From: Dasypus novemcinctus
Taxonomy: Eukaryota; Chordata; Mammalia; Cingulata; Dasypodidae
NCBI RefSeq assembly: GCF_030445035.2
Contig: NC_080680.1
Location: 114,664,228 to 114,728,227, forward strand
Reading direction: 5' to 3'
DNA: 64,000 nt
This document shows positions 1-11,843 of this stretch, in pieces. The notes under the pieces were generated by a model. It saw nothing but the letters and a program-made list of their open reading frames with translations, was not told the DNA's origin and did not search any database. A program made the position numbers and the translations under genes. Each line of letters opens with the position of its first letter. Position 1 is the first letter of the stretch.

Positions 1-423
1 ACTTCTCTCTTTAAATCTCATGAAACAAACTCTGCTAGCTTCCAACTTTTCTTCAACCATTTCCTCACCAATCTTAGCCTTCAAAGAATTGAAGAGAGTT
101 AGGACCTTGCTCTGGGTTAGGTTTTGTCTTAAGGGAATGTTTTGGCTAGTTTGATCTCCTGTCCAGACCACCAGAACCTTCTCCAGATTGCAGTAATTGT
201 TTTGCTTTCTTGTCATTCATGTGTTCCATGTAGTAGAACTTTTAATTTCCTTAAAGAACTTTTCCTTTGCACTCACAACCCAGCTAACTGCTTGATACAA
301 GAGGACAAGATTTCAATCTATTGGCTTTCAACATGCCTTCCTCACTAAGTTTAATCAAGTCTACCTTTTGCTTTAAAGTGTGAGATGTGCGACTCTTCCT
401 TTCACTTGAACACTTAGAGGCAT
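1..423 (-). pseudogene. Tigger1-type transposase, N-terminal fragment, frameshifted
   Basis: Minus-strand remnant of a Tigger transposase, a DDE-type enzyme with an N-terminal DNA-binding region that cut and pasted the element. Reading starts at 423 and follows the family for about 35 codons. Near 295-305 about two bases are missing relative to the family, so the original frame runs into a stop. Matching sequence resumes in another frame to the window edge. It is a dead copy, and the plus-strand frame at 142-348 is only its shadow. Confidence 0.75.
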
Positions 424-867
424 TGCTGGGTTACAAATTGGCCTAATTTCAATAGTGTTGTGTCTCAGGGGATAGGGAAGCCTGAGGAGAGGGAGAGAGA
501 CAGGGAACAGCCAGTTGGTAGAGCAGTCAGAACACACACATTTAAGGATTAAGTTTGCTGTCTCAGATGGGTGAGGTTGTAGTGCCCCAAAATAATTACA
601 ATAGTAACATCAAAGATCACTAAACACAGACCACCACAACAGATATAATAATATGAAAAAGTTTGAAATATTGTAAGAAATACCAAAATGTGACACAGAG
701 ACACTAAATGAACACATGTTGTTGGAAAAATGGACCAATGAACTTGCTTGACACAAAGTTACCACAAGCGGGGATCAATTTGTAAAAATAACAAACAAAC
801 AAAAAAACACACACTATCTGCAAAATGCAATAAGGCAAAACTCAATGAGAAATGAGGTACGCTTGTA
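1..867 (-). mobile_element. Tigger1-like DNA transposon, 5' part, cut by window edge
   Basis: The stretch reads, in reverse, as the 5' end of the pogo-type transposon Tigger1. On the minus strand a transposase start codon lies at 423-421, followed by recognisable but decayed N-terminal coding sequence including a Lys-Leu-Ser-Glu-Glu-Gly-Met stretch. Beyond it (424-865) is the 5' untranslated part, ending in a degraded terminal repeat next to a TA dinucleotide at 866-867, the target expected for Tc1/mariner-type elements. The rest of the transposon lies left of the window. The family is recognised from memory of the consensus; the exact subfamily is not certain. Confidence 0.85.
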
Positions 868-1025
868 AAAAAGAACTTATATGGGCACTGTTAAAGAGTA
901 TGTATTCTGTTGAATTCACAACATATTGGTAGTGATCAAATCGGCAGCCCACATTCACAATATGTCAGATATTTTGTATACCTGACCTCTTTTAATAATG
1001 ATAACCACAACAATAACAATAAGAA

Positions 1026-1295
1026 GAGTTAGTAGTTATTGAGTGCTTAGAGCATGCCAGACAGAGTTTTCATGGTTAATGTATACAATCCTCTTAAGAG
1101 CTATCTATGGCATAGATTCTCTTCTTATCCCTAATTTAACATTTCTTCTGCACCGTGGGATAGGTATTTTATGTACGTGTTTCAGATATGAATATATTGA
1201 GAAAACAGAGCAAATAAACCTTAAGTAGTTCTAACATTCAAACCTAGACCTAATGACTGCTGTACTTGAACTCTTTCCATTAAATCATGCTCCCA
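1026..1295 (-). repeat. MIR-type SINE (reverse)
   Basis: Reverse-oriented MIR pattern: a stretch resembling 'attgagtgcttagagcatgc', a middle part corresponding to the conserved core, and an end resembling the reversed tRNA-like start near 1262-1290. It is diverged. 868-1025 has no recognised content. Confidence 0.6.
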
Positions 1296-2329
1296 CACAG
1301 TAGCCAAAGAGGATGCAAAGCTGGATGCAAAGCTAAGAATCTCTCTGTGAGTCATGGGGCCCACGTAAGGCTTACTGCTGATGGGTGGGCCATGTTCAAA
1401 ACAGCAACCCCAATATTCTGACATCAGACTCATTAGAACTTGAAGTTATTCTCCAGGTCAGAGTACAAGGTGATGGGAAGAGAAGTCACACTGAAGTATT
1501 TTGTTTCAAGATGAGAGAAGCAGAAAGTGGACTGTGCATACTTCTCTATACCCATGGTTCGCCGCTATCCTCATTCATTGTCTCTGGGTGCTCTGATTGC
1601 AACCTGGATCCCAGTTGCTTACTCTTCCTCCATGGAGTGTGTGTTCAGTTCTCCTCTGTGTAAGGCTGGGTACTCTAATTTCTTAGGATGAGTCTTCTTT
1701 TAGCTTCTTCTTTTGTCCCAGGCCTGTTGGTCCCGGCAGTGAGGCAGAGAAGCCAATGCTGCTTATGGAATCCTGGGGGACCAGAGGCAGGAAACTTGCA
1801 AAACAGTGCTTCAGATGCCGGATATGGGGACTGGGAGCCTTCAGCTGTGTTTACTTCACTAGTCCATATTCCTGTTACCCTGTCTATGAAATACGGTTTA
1901 TTTTACCTTAACTAAAAGCAATGCTGGGTTCATCGATCAGGGTAGAGCTCAGAAGTACCAAATAAGAAAATTCTATCCAAACCTTGTTGCTCTACATTCT
2001 TTGTGTCATAGGCACTGATTGCTCGAGGGATCCAAATTACCCTGAAACAGAGTCACACACACTAGAGCTTGAGCTCCCAGCTTAGGCAATTCCATAAGCT
2101 GGCACCAAACCCTCCTCTTGTAAAATCACTACTTTCAGTAAAAGTTTTATTAAAGTAAAAACCAGCAGCGAGTAGATAACAGACTTTCTGCACTACTCAG
2201 AACAGTTTTTTCCTAACTCCCTAGCATTTCCAATAGCACATGCCCTCACATCACTTACAACCTAAGACTAGTTCCAGTTCACCCAGACGTCCTCATTGTT
2301 CCCTAGGTTGAGGAGGGAAGGGAGGATTT
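1296..2329. other. Unassigned non-coding stretch
   Basis: No gene or clear repeat is recognised here. The short frames at 1385-1663 and 1688-1915 have no recognisable domains and look like chance openings. Confidence 0.5.
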
Positions 2330-2443
2330 TAGAGTCAGACCAACCTGAATTCTAATGGCAGAGCCAACATTTTACACACAAGGGATTTGGGGCAAGTCAG
2401 TGCACTCCTCTGAACCTCTGTTTCCTCATCATTAAAATGTGAC
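2330..2443 (+). repeat. MIR-type SINE (forward)
   Basis: It contains the MIR core pattern 'caagtcagtgcactcctctg' followed by 'gtttcctcatcattaaaatg'. A DAS SINE begins directly after it. Confidence 0.75.
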
Positions 2444-2448
2444 TAGTT

Positions 2449-2863
2449 GGGAAGTGGATTTGACCCAATGAATAGGGCATCTGCCTACCACATAAGAGGT
2501 CCAAGGTTCAAACTCAGGGCCTCCTGACCCATGTGACGAGCTGGCCCACGCGCAGTGCTAATGCACACAAGGAGTGCCATGCCACAAGGAGTTTCCCCCA
2601 CATAAGGGAGCCACACATGCAAGGAGTACACCCCAAAGGAGAAGTGCCCCACGTGAAAAAAGTGCAGCTTGCCCAGGAATGGCACTGCACACACGGAGAG
2701 CTGACACGGCAAGATGATGCAACAAAAAGAGACACAGATTCTGGGTGCCGCTGATACAAGCAGACACAGAAGAACACACAGTGAATGCACACAGAGAGCA
2801 GACAACTGAGGGGGGGGAGAGGGATGAGGAATGGGAGAGAAATAAATTATAAATAAATAAATG
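2449..2863 (+). repeat. DAS-type tRNA-derived SINE
   Basis: A tRNA-like head (2449-2522) is followed by the DAS body with repeated 'aaggagtgcc' and 'aaggagtaca' units, the phrase 'cccaggaatggcactgc' and an A-rich 'aaataaataaat' tail. It is clearly the same family as 43341-43717 but more diverged (most CpGs are lost), so older. I could not settle a target-site duplication. Confidence 0.85.
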
Positions 2864-3744
2864 TACCTTGAAAAATTATCTTGTGGCTTGAAACCATGTA
2901 GGTAAAATGGTGGCTATTAAAATAAACAACACATTTGCATTTAAGATGGATTAAAATATTTGTAAAGGATAGTGATATCACAAGCTATTGCCTGCTGCTA
3001 TGGTGGTGCTACAGTAGTACTTAAATAAAAATATAGTGTTTATTTGTTCAGATGGTAATGCAATTAAAATCCATTTCAGCAAGGGTTAAAATGAACTTTT
3101 CTCTCCTAAAAGAGTGATAAGAGACAAGGAAAAGGAACAGAAAAGATAGTTAAGGAAAAGAAGAGAAAGGAAAAGAAAGAGAAGTTACTTTCTGATTCCT
3201 GGTTCAAATTCTGACTCCATTTACTAATAGTGTGACCCTGAACAAGTTTCTAAAGTGAATATTAATTACCATAAAAAGTTATGGGTTGTGAATCTGTGAC
3301 TCCCTGGAAAAGATATATAATATCTCTATGGCTCAGTTTCTTCATCATGCCTGTTCAAGGTCACATAGGTATTAGATGGGGCCTGGAGTTGAACCCTCAC
3401 AATCTGAATCACAAGCCTCCACGTTTAACCACTACATGTACCACCTCCTGCATGTGAAGCACATTTAATCACCCAGCTGGGATCTGTATTGAAATCATTC
3501 AAACATGAAATTTTTAAGGAATAAGATGCCTTTGCATTGAAGTTAATGCACATTTGGAGGTTTCTATAGCAACAAAAATCTAAAATCACCTCTGGTGGTA
3601 TTACTTACAAAAGAAGAAAGACATTCCTGCTGACCCTTTATCAAAGAATGTGTTTCCTCAGGACAGGTCTAGCCACACGGAACAGAATTGTGCAATGGAT
3701 TCTCAAAGACGTGATTGCTCCGCTTGACTGTGAGCGTTCTACAT
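2864..3744. repeat. Unassigned sequence with two weak MIR fragments
   Basis: 3195-3350 has forward MIR traits ('tagtgtgaccctgaacaagt', then 'ggctcagtttcttcatcatg'). 3350-3450 has reverse MIR traits ('tcaaggtcacataggtatta' and 'tttaaccactacatgtacca'). The rest (2864-3194 and 3451-3744) shows nothing recognisable. Confidence 0.5.
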
Positions 3745-4130
3745 TAATACAATCAACCAACATTTTTGAATGCTTATTACATGCTAAACCAAGGACATCA
3801 AAATAATGTCACTCCTTTTCTCAAGGAACTCACAGTCCAGTAGAAGAGACAAATGCATTACTCATGCCAAGATACCACGTGATGTGATGGGTGCTGAATG
3901 TCAGTTGCGTGTACACAATGCAAGGGGACCAAAGCGACGGCAAGAGCATGATTGGCTGGAGAATCAAAGGAAACTTTGGAAAGAGTTAAAAAATGTAGTA
4001 GATATTTCCAGACAGAGCATAGGGGAGAAGAGTGCATTGCAGACTGAGGGGATGGCATGAGCCCAAGAAAAGTGGCATAAAAAAGTATGGCAGAGTCTGG
4101 AAGCAAAGTAGGTGAATGCAGAGTGGGTGT
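3745..4130 (-). repeat. L2 LINE fragment (reverse)
   Basis: It begins with the reversed L2 end pattern (a degraded 'attcaacaaatatttattga' type start at 3751-3785), continues with 'ctcaaggaactcacagtcca', and then has the purine-rich reversed L2 body. Frames across it (3806-4060 and its complement) are chance openings. Confidence 0.65.
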
Positions 4131-4334
4131 GGCTACAGCTTAGGACTCAGCAAGAAAGTAGCAGGATGTGGAACTGAATTTTAGCAAGTGCCAGGGTGAT
4201 GGCACTCCAGATTAGGGACTTCATTCATACACCAGTGCGAGAGACTTTAGAGAGTTTTTCTTTCAAGAGAGTGAGGGGATCAGATCTGTTTTTTAGATAC
4301 AAGAGTGGTCCACAGCATAGTAAAGGAAGCACAG

Positions 4335-4520
4335 CCTGGGTTAAGACAGCCTGGCTCGGAGACCCAAGCCGGCTACTCACTAGCTGTGTGTCCTGGGGAA
4401 AGTCATTTACTCTCTCTGAGTTTGCTCAGGTGAATTCATAAAATGGTGATGGTAATACTGCTCCCAGTGTTGTGAACAAGGAATGAGATAACATAGGTAC
4501 ATAGGAAAACTTGCCCAAGC
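4335..4520 (+). repeat. MIR-type SINE (forward)
   Basis: A near-complete MIR order is visible: a tRNA-like start, 'actagctgtgtgtcctgggg', a run of ctctctgag, and a tail with 'aatgagataacatagg'. Confidence 0.75.
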
Positions 4521-4639
4521 ACAAACACATCACACACTATCAGGAAGTACAATTGTCCTGACCATCTACCTGTTTTCCTAATGTTCTATGAACCCTATTC
4601 ATTCCGTGTTTGCCTGTTCTGTCACTAGGAAGGTCAACT

Positions 4640-5545
4640 GCCCCATTATGCTTGAGACTTTCCCCAGTTTAGCACTGAAAGTCTCACGGCCAGTGAGGCC
4701 CCCTCAGACAGTGGCAGTGTGGGATGGTTGGTCAGCCGACATCTCAGCCCACTTCTTTTTTTTTTTTAAGATTTTATTTTTATTTATTTTTCTCCCCTTC
4801 CCCGTCCGCTCCCCCCGCCCCAGTTATCTGTTCTCTGTGTCTATTTTGCTGGGTGTTATTTGTCTGCTTCTGTTGTTGTCAGCGGCACGGGAATCTGTGT
4901 TTCTTTTTGTTGCATCATCTTGTTGTGTCAGCTTTCTGTGTGTGTGGCACCATTCCTGGGCAGGCTGCACTTTCTTTCCACTGGGCACTCCTTGCGCACA
5001 TCAGCACTGCACATGGGCCAGCTCCACACTGGTCAAGGAGGCCTGAGGTTTGAACTGCTGACCTCCCATGTGGTAGACGGACGCCCTAACCACTGGGCCA
5101 AGTCCGCTTCCCTCCTCAGCCCACTTCTGAGCTCACCTATATGCTGACTGTCCCCACCTGAGGCACCTGCCTCTCTCTGCTTCTTTGCCCGAGGACCGCC
5201 CCTGCCCCCTCTGCACCACAGAAGTTCACACAGCCCAGGCTGTGCAATTATGCTCATTCAATGAGGGATGGGCGCCAGCACCTAGATACCCGAGTGTCCC
5301 TGTTCCTCACTGCAACCTTTCTGAGGAGTATTCCATGTGGTTCCTCAGAGGTTCCCAGCAGATGGAACCCAGTTACCCACAGTGGTAAACCAATCATTAA
5401 CCATCATTTCTTGGTTTTCCCTCCTCCCCATCTCACTTTGTCCCTTCCCTCATTTGAGTTTCCTACTATTGCCTCCCAAATAAACTACCTGCACTCAGGA
5501 GCTTGTCTCAGTGCCTGTTTTCAGGGGAGCCCAAACTAAGACGAT
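4640..5545 (+). repeat. Possible old LTR, split by a SINE
   Basis: The end of this stretch (about 5460-5541: an 'aataaactacctgcactcag' polyadenylation-like region, then a 'gtctcagtgcctgttttcag' type end and 'cccaaactaagacg') resembles the 3' end of an old ERVL-type LTR. The SINE at 4757-5114 sits inside it. Family assignment is weak. Confidence 0.4.
4757..5114 (-). repeat. DAS-type SINE (reverse) with 14-bp target-site duplication
   Basis: Reading in reverse, the element has a tRNA-like head (about 5035-5114), a DAS body, and a tail that appears here as poly(T) at 4757-4768. It is flanked by a perfect 14-bp direct repeat, ctcagcccacttct, at 4743-4756 and 5115-5128. This is the mark of L1-driven insertion. 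Frames in both directions across it are by-products of the repeat. Confidence 0.92.
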
Positions 5546-6723
5546 ACCTATCAAGGTGACTCATTCAATTCTCTGGGGACGTAATGTACAGTTAACTCAT
5601 GTTGGTGGGCCCTTCAGGATCCATCAAAACAAGTTCACCTGCATGACAGAATTCAGTTCAGGAGGATGAGTGGCCCAAGAGTGGTCTCTGGTAAATCTAG
5701 TGGTGCTCCTTCCATCTTCCAGGGGCCAAGCTGGACTTTGTTTTTAAAGTCAGATTGACCAGGTGGAAGAACCGGCAAAAGCCAAGCTCCAGGGTCCCTC
5801 TGCGAGGACCCGTAGGATGCACTTCTTTACCTTCGTATGTCACAATGATCTCTCCACTATCATCTCAGAATTCTACAGGGGACAGTCATTAACAGTGTCT
5901 ACAACAGCAATGTTGCTAAAAAGCATTGTCCACCATCCCCTCGGTGCCTGTCACAGAGGATTCTACATGAGAAATGTCCCCCAGCACAGTGTTGGGAAGT
6001 TTGGCTTGCTGTAACTGATTGACATTCTTTTCTTTTCGGGTCATAAGAGGCGTGATGTTGATTATGTCTTTTTGTTCACTCTTGCCACCACAAGCCATGT
6101 GTCAATATAAAGTTCACCTATGGTCAAAATCCTTCAACTCTCACTGTAATTCAGTTTGTGCTCTTTCTGTCAACGAACTTCATATCCTACTTCTTTTTAT
6201 TTCACTTTTCCATTCTCTTCATTTTGATTCATTTCTACTTTCTGACGTTCTATGGCAAGTGACCTTATAATCAACTGACTCAAATTTTTGGTAGAATTCA
6301 GTCAAAAATCACCTTGAGAGTCTATAATGCCAATGCTATATTCAGCAAGAGGACCAGGAGAGTGCACGAAGAAGCATGGCCCCTGGCCCCACCAAGCTTA
6401 CTTTCAATGGGAATGAGGTAGAAGATGAATAAATTAGTGGCTTATATGATAAATTCTTTGTAAACAAAATGTGTCCACTAAATAGACACATTTTCTTCAA
6501 CCAGAGGAAAACCACACAACTCCCTGCTTGAACTGTACCTAATATTCACTTCCATTAATTCATTCCCAGATGTCTTCATTCTTTTTAAATTGTTTCTTTT
6601 TTTTTCTTCTGGACTGTCCTTTTTTATTTGGTTTAATAACTTATTTTGCAGAGGAGCCAGAATTCACATCTAATAAGTTAATGTTTGATCTAAGCCCTGA
6701 AATTCTCTCCCCTAGGTAGTATT
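5546..6723. other. Unassigned non-coding stretch
   Basis: No gene, RNA or clear repeat recognised. The sequence is AT-rich from about 6020 on, with pyrimidine-rich runs near 6590-6620. Confidence 0.5.
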
Positions 6724-7160
6724 GTGATAGCTAAGTTCATGTCAACTTTGCCAGGTGAGGGTGCCCAGTTGTTCAGTCAAGCAAGCACTGACCTAATTGT
6801 TACTGTGAGGATATTTCATGGATTTAAATCATCAGTAAGTTGATTGCATCTATCGCTGATTACATCAGCAATCAACTGAGGAGATTGCCTTCAACAATGT
6901 GAAATGTCTCATCCAATCAGTTGAAGGCCTTAAAAGGAGAAGTGATGATTTCGGCAGTCAAAAGGGAGAATTTGCATCTCTATTCTAGCCAGCCAGCTTT
7001 TCCTGGGGAATTCATCGAAAACCTTAATGCAGAATTTGGATTTGCCCATCCCCACAGTCACGTGAGCCAATTACTATTTTTAAAATCTCATATTTATATG
7101 ATATATACGCATACATATATCTCCTGTTGGTTCTGTTTCCTTAGGGAACCCTAATATATG
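6724..7160 (+). mobile_element. Solo LTR, MLT2/ERVL-like (forward)
   Basis: It has the layout of MLT2-type LTRs: a start resembling 'tgatagctaagttcatgtca', the middle phrase 'catccaatcagttgaaggcc', 'cacgtgagccaattac' near the polyadenylation region, and an end resembling 'ttggttctgtttccttaggg' then 'aaccctaatata'. No viral coding sequence is attached. Confidence 0.75.
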
Positions 7161-8854
7161 TATGCAGTTTTTCATTGTGAAAAAAAAAAATTAATTCAGC
7201 TTAGTAACACATTTTGAAAACCTGCAAACCTGTGCCCAGGTTGTCAATGTATGATGTGCTGACTTAGGGTGAGAGGTCATGGCAAACAGGAGAGCAGCAA
7301 CTCTTTCCATTCCTACACCTGTGAAGAAGGTATTGCCTCAGGTAGAGCAGTTAATTCATTCCTTGAGTAGACACAGATAATCAGAGGGATGGCAAGATCC
7401 TTAAAATCATGCCTTAGAAGGAACTAATGAAACAGCAGGAGACATTTAGCCTGGAGAAGAGAAGACACAGAAGAAAAACTCCAGTCTTTAAATGTTTTAA
7501 GATGTAATCAGTTTGTTATACATGATCACAATGGCCCAAAGGAGGAAAAGTGAGTGAAGCTTCATATAGGAACAAGGAAGAATCTGCTCATAGACAAGCG
7601 TCACAGAACCCCTCAAGCCTGTGAATTGCTACTCCCCAGGACACAGACTGGCTTCCAGGCAGGCTTTTTGTTCTTTGCAACAAAATCCCAGAAACCACTC
7701 TACTTTCCCCCCCTCTTTTAAGCTGAGGTGGAAGGTAATGAGCTCCCCACTATGGGAAGTACTCAAGCAAAAGTCGGCCAACTTTTGGTGGGGATGTTGC
7801 TGACAAAATATGCATCTTTCTCAGGTGTCAAGGAGGGAAACAAGCTCCTCCCCGGAGTCTCGGTCTTTGATTAGAGAGGAGTATACACTGCCTCTCTTAC
7901 CACTCTCTGCAGAAGCCTTCCCAATTTTTATAAGTGCATTCCTCTCACCTCCCATTCCAACATATTTCTCACACGAGGTGGAACAGATGCCAGGGTAATA
8001 TTGGCTAAAAATAAAATCAAGAGGGAAAAAAGCTAGTTTATAATAAATATCTCAGCAAAAATTTTATATTCTGAATGGAATCAGTGGTGAAGGAGCAGCT
8101 GCTGCCTCTTTTGCAGTTCTTCCTTCTCTCAGTTTTATAACCTGATTAATATGCCAATCAGATTTTTGTAATCAGGAGCAAGGGACATTAGCCTCATAAA
8201 GTGTATAAAATGTGTCATCTGAATAAAGTATTCATGAACTGGTTTCTTGGATCTTTTTTTATTTCCAATAGAATTGATAATCCAACCTATCAGAGAGGAC
8301 CACAAGTCGTTCCAGGTCCTCAGAGAAGCCTGCTGATATTCTCATCCTTGCTTCAGTGGACCAAATAGTAGCATCACAAGGACCTCCGCAGCGATAGGGT
8401 CAGTGGTAACCTGTGAACCTGTCCCAAAGGACCACGCTGATTCCTGAGCATTAATCAGCTGGGCAATCATCATGGGGCCTTCAGGCATTCGTGAAGCCAG
8501 CATTAATTAAATACCTGGTAGGGACAAGACACTTGGAGAGATCTATACATAAATAAGATATGGCTGCTACTCTCAAGAAGCTTATGATCTAGATGGGAAG
8601 AAATGCTACTCCCAACCGAGAGTGGAAAAGGCCAAAAAAAGCCCTCCAGAAAAAATGAACGGGGATTTAGAGCAGGGGAATAATATTTCCATATAATGGA
8701 GGAGGGGAGACATATGTCATACTAGCAGGAAGGTACCTTCTTGAAGAAGGTGCCATTGGGGCAAGTCTTGAATACTGGGTAATATTTTGGTACATGAAGA
8801 GAGGAGGAAAGTGATGGCAAAAATGGGAGAGGCCGGGAAGATCAAGGGAAGGAA
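7161..8854. other. Unassigned stretch with a candidate conserved block
   Basis: No gene or repeat is recognised. 8090-8240 holds an AT-rich block with several homeodomain-like TAAT/ATTA and CCAAT-like motifs (see findings). The two short frames at 7621-7998 have no recognisable domains. Confidence 0.45.
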
Positions 8855-9050
8855 TCTGTAGTCTCCTTCAAAATAGTACTGCAAACAAATAGTGTGTGTA
8901 TGGTGTATGAGGAGAGCATGTGTGACACATATTGGTCAAATGTCAACAATTGTTGGATCCAGGAGATGGGTATATGTGTTTTCATTGTTCTATTCCTTCT
9001 GCTCTTTGTAATTATGAAAAGTTTCAAAAATAAAGTTTTAAAATTATAAC
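8855..9050 (+). repeat. Old L1 3' end (forward)
   Basis: The typical L1 3' terminal layout is present: a region with 'ggatccaggagatgggtata', a pyrimidine-rich stretch, then 'gaaaagtttcaaaaataaag' and an A-rich end. Confidence 0.6.
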
Positions 9051-9669
9051 AATGGTAAATGATTAAACCCTGACTTAGCGACCTAAGAACCACCAGTGCA
9101 CTTCATTTCCAGCAGTGTCTGGTCTGCTTTGCTCAAGCCTGAAGTTTGTAGAAAAGCACATACTATAGAGTAGGGGACTGCTGGGATCCCAGGTCGCCCT
9201 CTGTGTGGCCCACAGTGCAGTCGCAGAGTTAATAGGCAACAAAATATAATCGTGTGTGGGAAACGAAAAGAACAGAGCAGTTTGCCATTTGTTCATTTTC
9301 ACAAGTTGCAGGCATTTTCAATGGCAAAAATGTATATATATATATATATATATATTCGTGGGGTTAAGAATCAGCATGTTTGGTAAACTGCAATTAGGAT
9401 GAACTGTGTCTCCTCAGCTTCTGGGAGACGGATAAATATAGACGTCGATATTTTCTGTGGGAAGACAGAGCCCTGAGCTTTTATTTTAGGATCTCAGCAA
9501 AGATGCTTTTGTAGGGGGCATCCTAGCCAGGAAGGAAAGCCCTGGCTCAGGACCCACGCTGAAGACAGTAGGGAAATGCTGCTTGTTTTGGTTTGCCCTC
9601 TGAAGGCTACAGGGACTAGAACTGTGCTCTTGGCAATCTCTGAAGAAGCTAGAGCTTTTTCAGGAAAGT
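9051..9669. other. Unassigned stretch with a (TA)n microsatellite
   Basis: It contains a TA dinucleotide run at about 9333-9354 (11 units). Nothing else is recognised. Confidence 0.7.
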
Positions 9670-9865
9670 GTGAAGGTTAAATGTGCACTCTGGGAGCCAG
9701 ACAGTGTGGTTTGGATCCCACTCTGCTACTTGCTAGCTGTGCAGCCAAGCTGAACACAGCTTAATCTGCCTGTGCCTCAGTTTCTTCATCTGTACAATGG
9801 AAAGATGATGAATATATGCAAAGCACTTACTGGAGGACCTGGTAAAAAGTAAGCAGTATATATGT
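9670..9865 (+). repeat. MIR-type SINE (forward)
   Basis: A nearly full MIR: 'cttgctagctgtgcagccaa', then 'tgtgcctcagtttcttcatc', then a tail with 'gcaaagcacttactggagga'. Confidence 0.8.
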
Positions 9866-9884
9866 AGTAGCTGTTATTATTTTA

Positions 9885-10690
9885 TTTTTTAAAAATTAAA
9901 ATGGAAACTTACATCAATATGATACTTTTGACTAATCTACAGACCTTATTTGAATTTCATGGGTTTTCCCCCTACCTTCCTTTTTTTCTGGTCTAGGATC
10001 CAATCCAGGATCCCACATTGCAATAAATCATCCTGTCTCCTTAGCCTCCTCCAATCTGGGGCAGTTCCTCAATCTTTGCTGTTCAAAGCCTTGGCCAATT
10101 ATTTTCTAGACGGTCCCTTAATTTTTTTTTGATCAATATTTTCTGGTGTTTGCATTAAGGTTATATGTCTTAGAAGTGGTGCTGTGTCCATCTCAGTAAG
10201 TCATATTGGGAGGTATGTGACTTCCAGATATCTTAATATTGGTGATAATAATTTTTATCACTAAGTTTAGATGGTGTCTTCCAGGCTTCTCCATTTGGAA
10301 AGCTACTATTTTCCCTTTGTAACTAGTAATATCTTGTAGGGAAAGATTTTGAGACTATGCAAATGTCCTATTTCTCATCATGCTTTTGCCCACTACTTTT
10401 AGCATCCACTGGTGATTCTTGCCTTCCACCGTTATTGCTGTGGCATTTGCCTATTAGTGATTTTCTGTTTCCATCCTTCCTACTACATTTATTTATTGGA
10501 ATTCTAATCCTACTTTAAGGAAGAGCTGGCCTTTCTCCCCTATTTATTTATTCAATTATTTATAGCAATGTAGACTCACAGATATTTAGTCTATTATATG
10601 AGTTAAAATCCTTTAACTATTTATTTCTTCTGTCTCTCAAATCATCCTGGATTTGGCCTTTGGGAGCTAGTTCAAGTTGGCTCATGTGTC
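9885..10690 (-). repeat. Old L1 3' UTR type repeat (reverse)
   Basis: It matches a common old L1M-type pattern in the T-rich orientation: 'caatccaggatcccacattg', 'tttccctttgtaactagtaa', 'tttagcatccactggtgatt', and repeated 'tatttattcaattatttata'. It is strongly diverged. Confidence 0.6.
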
Positions 10691-10699
10691 ATTTTGAAA

Positions 10700-10815
10700 A
10701 TTGTACTAAAATTAGGAAATGGAGTGAAGGGTACATAGGAACTCTCTACTATTTTTGTAAGTCTTCTATAAATCTAAAATTATTTCCAAAAAAATTTTAA
10801 AGAAGTTATAAAGAA
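10700..10815 (+). repeat. Old L1 3' terminal fragment (forward)
   Basis: It shows the L1 terminal pattern 'taggaactctctactatttt' followed by 'ataaatctaaaattatttcc' and an A-rich end. Confidence 0.6.
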
Positions 10816-11424
10816 CTGCAAGGGAGTATGAGGATGACTTCTGGAGTGCTGGTGATATTCTATTTTATTATCTGCTGGTAATAGTCTATTTTTTTTAGAT
10901 GCTGGAAACGTGAGTGTGGTCACTTTGTGCAAATTCAAGCTGTTCCCAGATGATTTGCAAACTTTCCTCTATGTTTTCCTTTAGTAAAAAGTTTAAAAGG
11001 AGGTAATAGGACTTCATAAACATCGTTTGATGAGAATTAAGCTGTAAAATATATGGTAACAGGAAATAACATGCAGGAATTCCAACAGAAGAGCCTGTCA
11101 TTAAATTCCAAACAATACTTAATAGCCATTGAAGAAATTCTCAGCCAAGAGGACATTAGATCAGGGTTCCTTGCTGGGTCTCACTCAGACCTCTTCTTCT
11201 GCTGTCATCCTGGGAGTCACTTGCCTTTCCCAAGAAGAACCATGCTGGTTCTGTCCAGCTGGTCACTTCCTTTGACCAGAGCTGATATATTACTTATAGG
11301 TCTCAATTTCTCAATCTGCACCCTCACAATACTCCCATCTTTACAGTATATGCAGTCTACCTTGCCCTACATTACATCTTCACAAAATGTTCACCATTTG
11401 TTCCAAGTGGATTGACATTATTCA
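10816..11424. other. Unassigned non-coding stretch
   Basis: The longest plus frame here (11053-11415, 120 codons) has no recognisable domain, no composition bias typical of exons and no visible splice context. I treat it as chance. 11170-11420 may be diverged L2. Confidence 0.45.
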
Positions 11425-11590
11425 TTGCTTCATCTGTGTTGCTATAGCCCTTTGTACTTGCCTCTATTAAAATATGCATTATATTGTTTCTGCAGAATGT
11501 GAATTCTCCAAAAGCACCCTATCTGTGTTTACAGTACCTAGTACAAGGGTTAGGTACATAGTGGACAATTTACAACAGGTATGTTGAATT
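11425..11590 (+). repeat. L2 LINE 3' end (forward)
   Basis: L2 3' pattern: 'cagaatgtgaattctccaaa', then 'acagtacctagtacaaggg' and a decayed 'gtacatagtggacaatttac' end. Confidence 0.65.
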
Positions 11591-11843
11591 AAATTACATT
11601 ACACAATCCGGGAAAATTTTCACAATATTATAGGTGTAACTTTTCTGATGAAAATCGTTTCTGTTGATGCAAAAATGCCTTCTACAGAAAGTTTTTTTAA
11701 ATGCCTTCTATCTGCAACAACAACACAGGATTTTTATATTTATCAGCCTTTGGGAAGAGTATGAGTATTGTCTGGAAGAACCTTCCCCATTACCCAGAAT
11801 CCTTTTATTTGGTGTTGGTTCAGTCCCCTCTCTCCTGTGTGTC

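Noticed and set aside
2485..2805. Overlapping Cys- and Leu-rich frames
   Set aside because: They lie within a DAS SINE on the opposite strand and repeat wherever the SINE occurs.
11053..11415. 120-codon plus frame
   Set aside because: Composition typical of non-coding DNA, no domain, next to an L2 tail.
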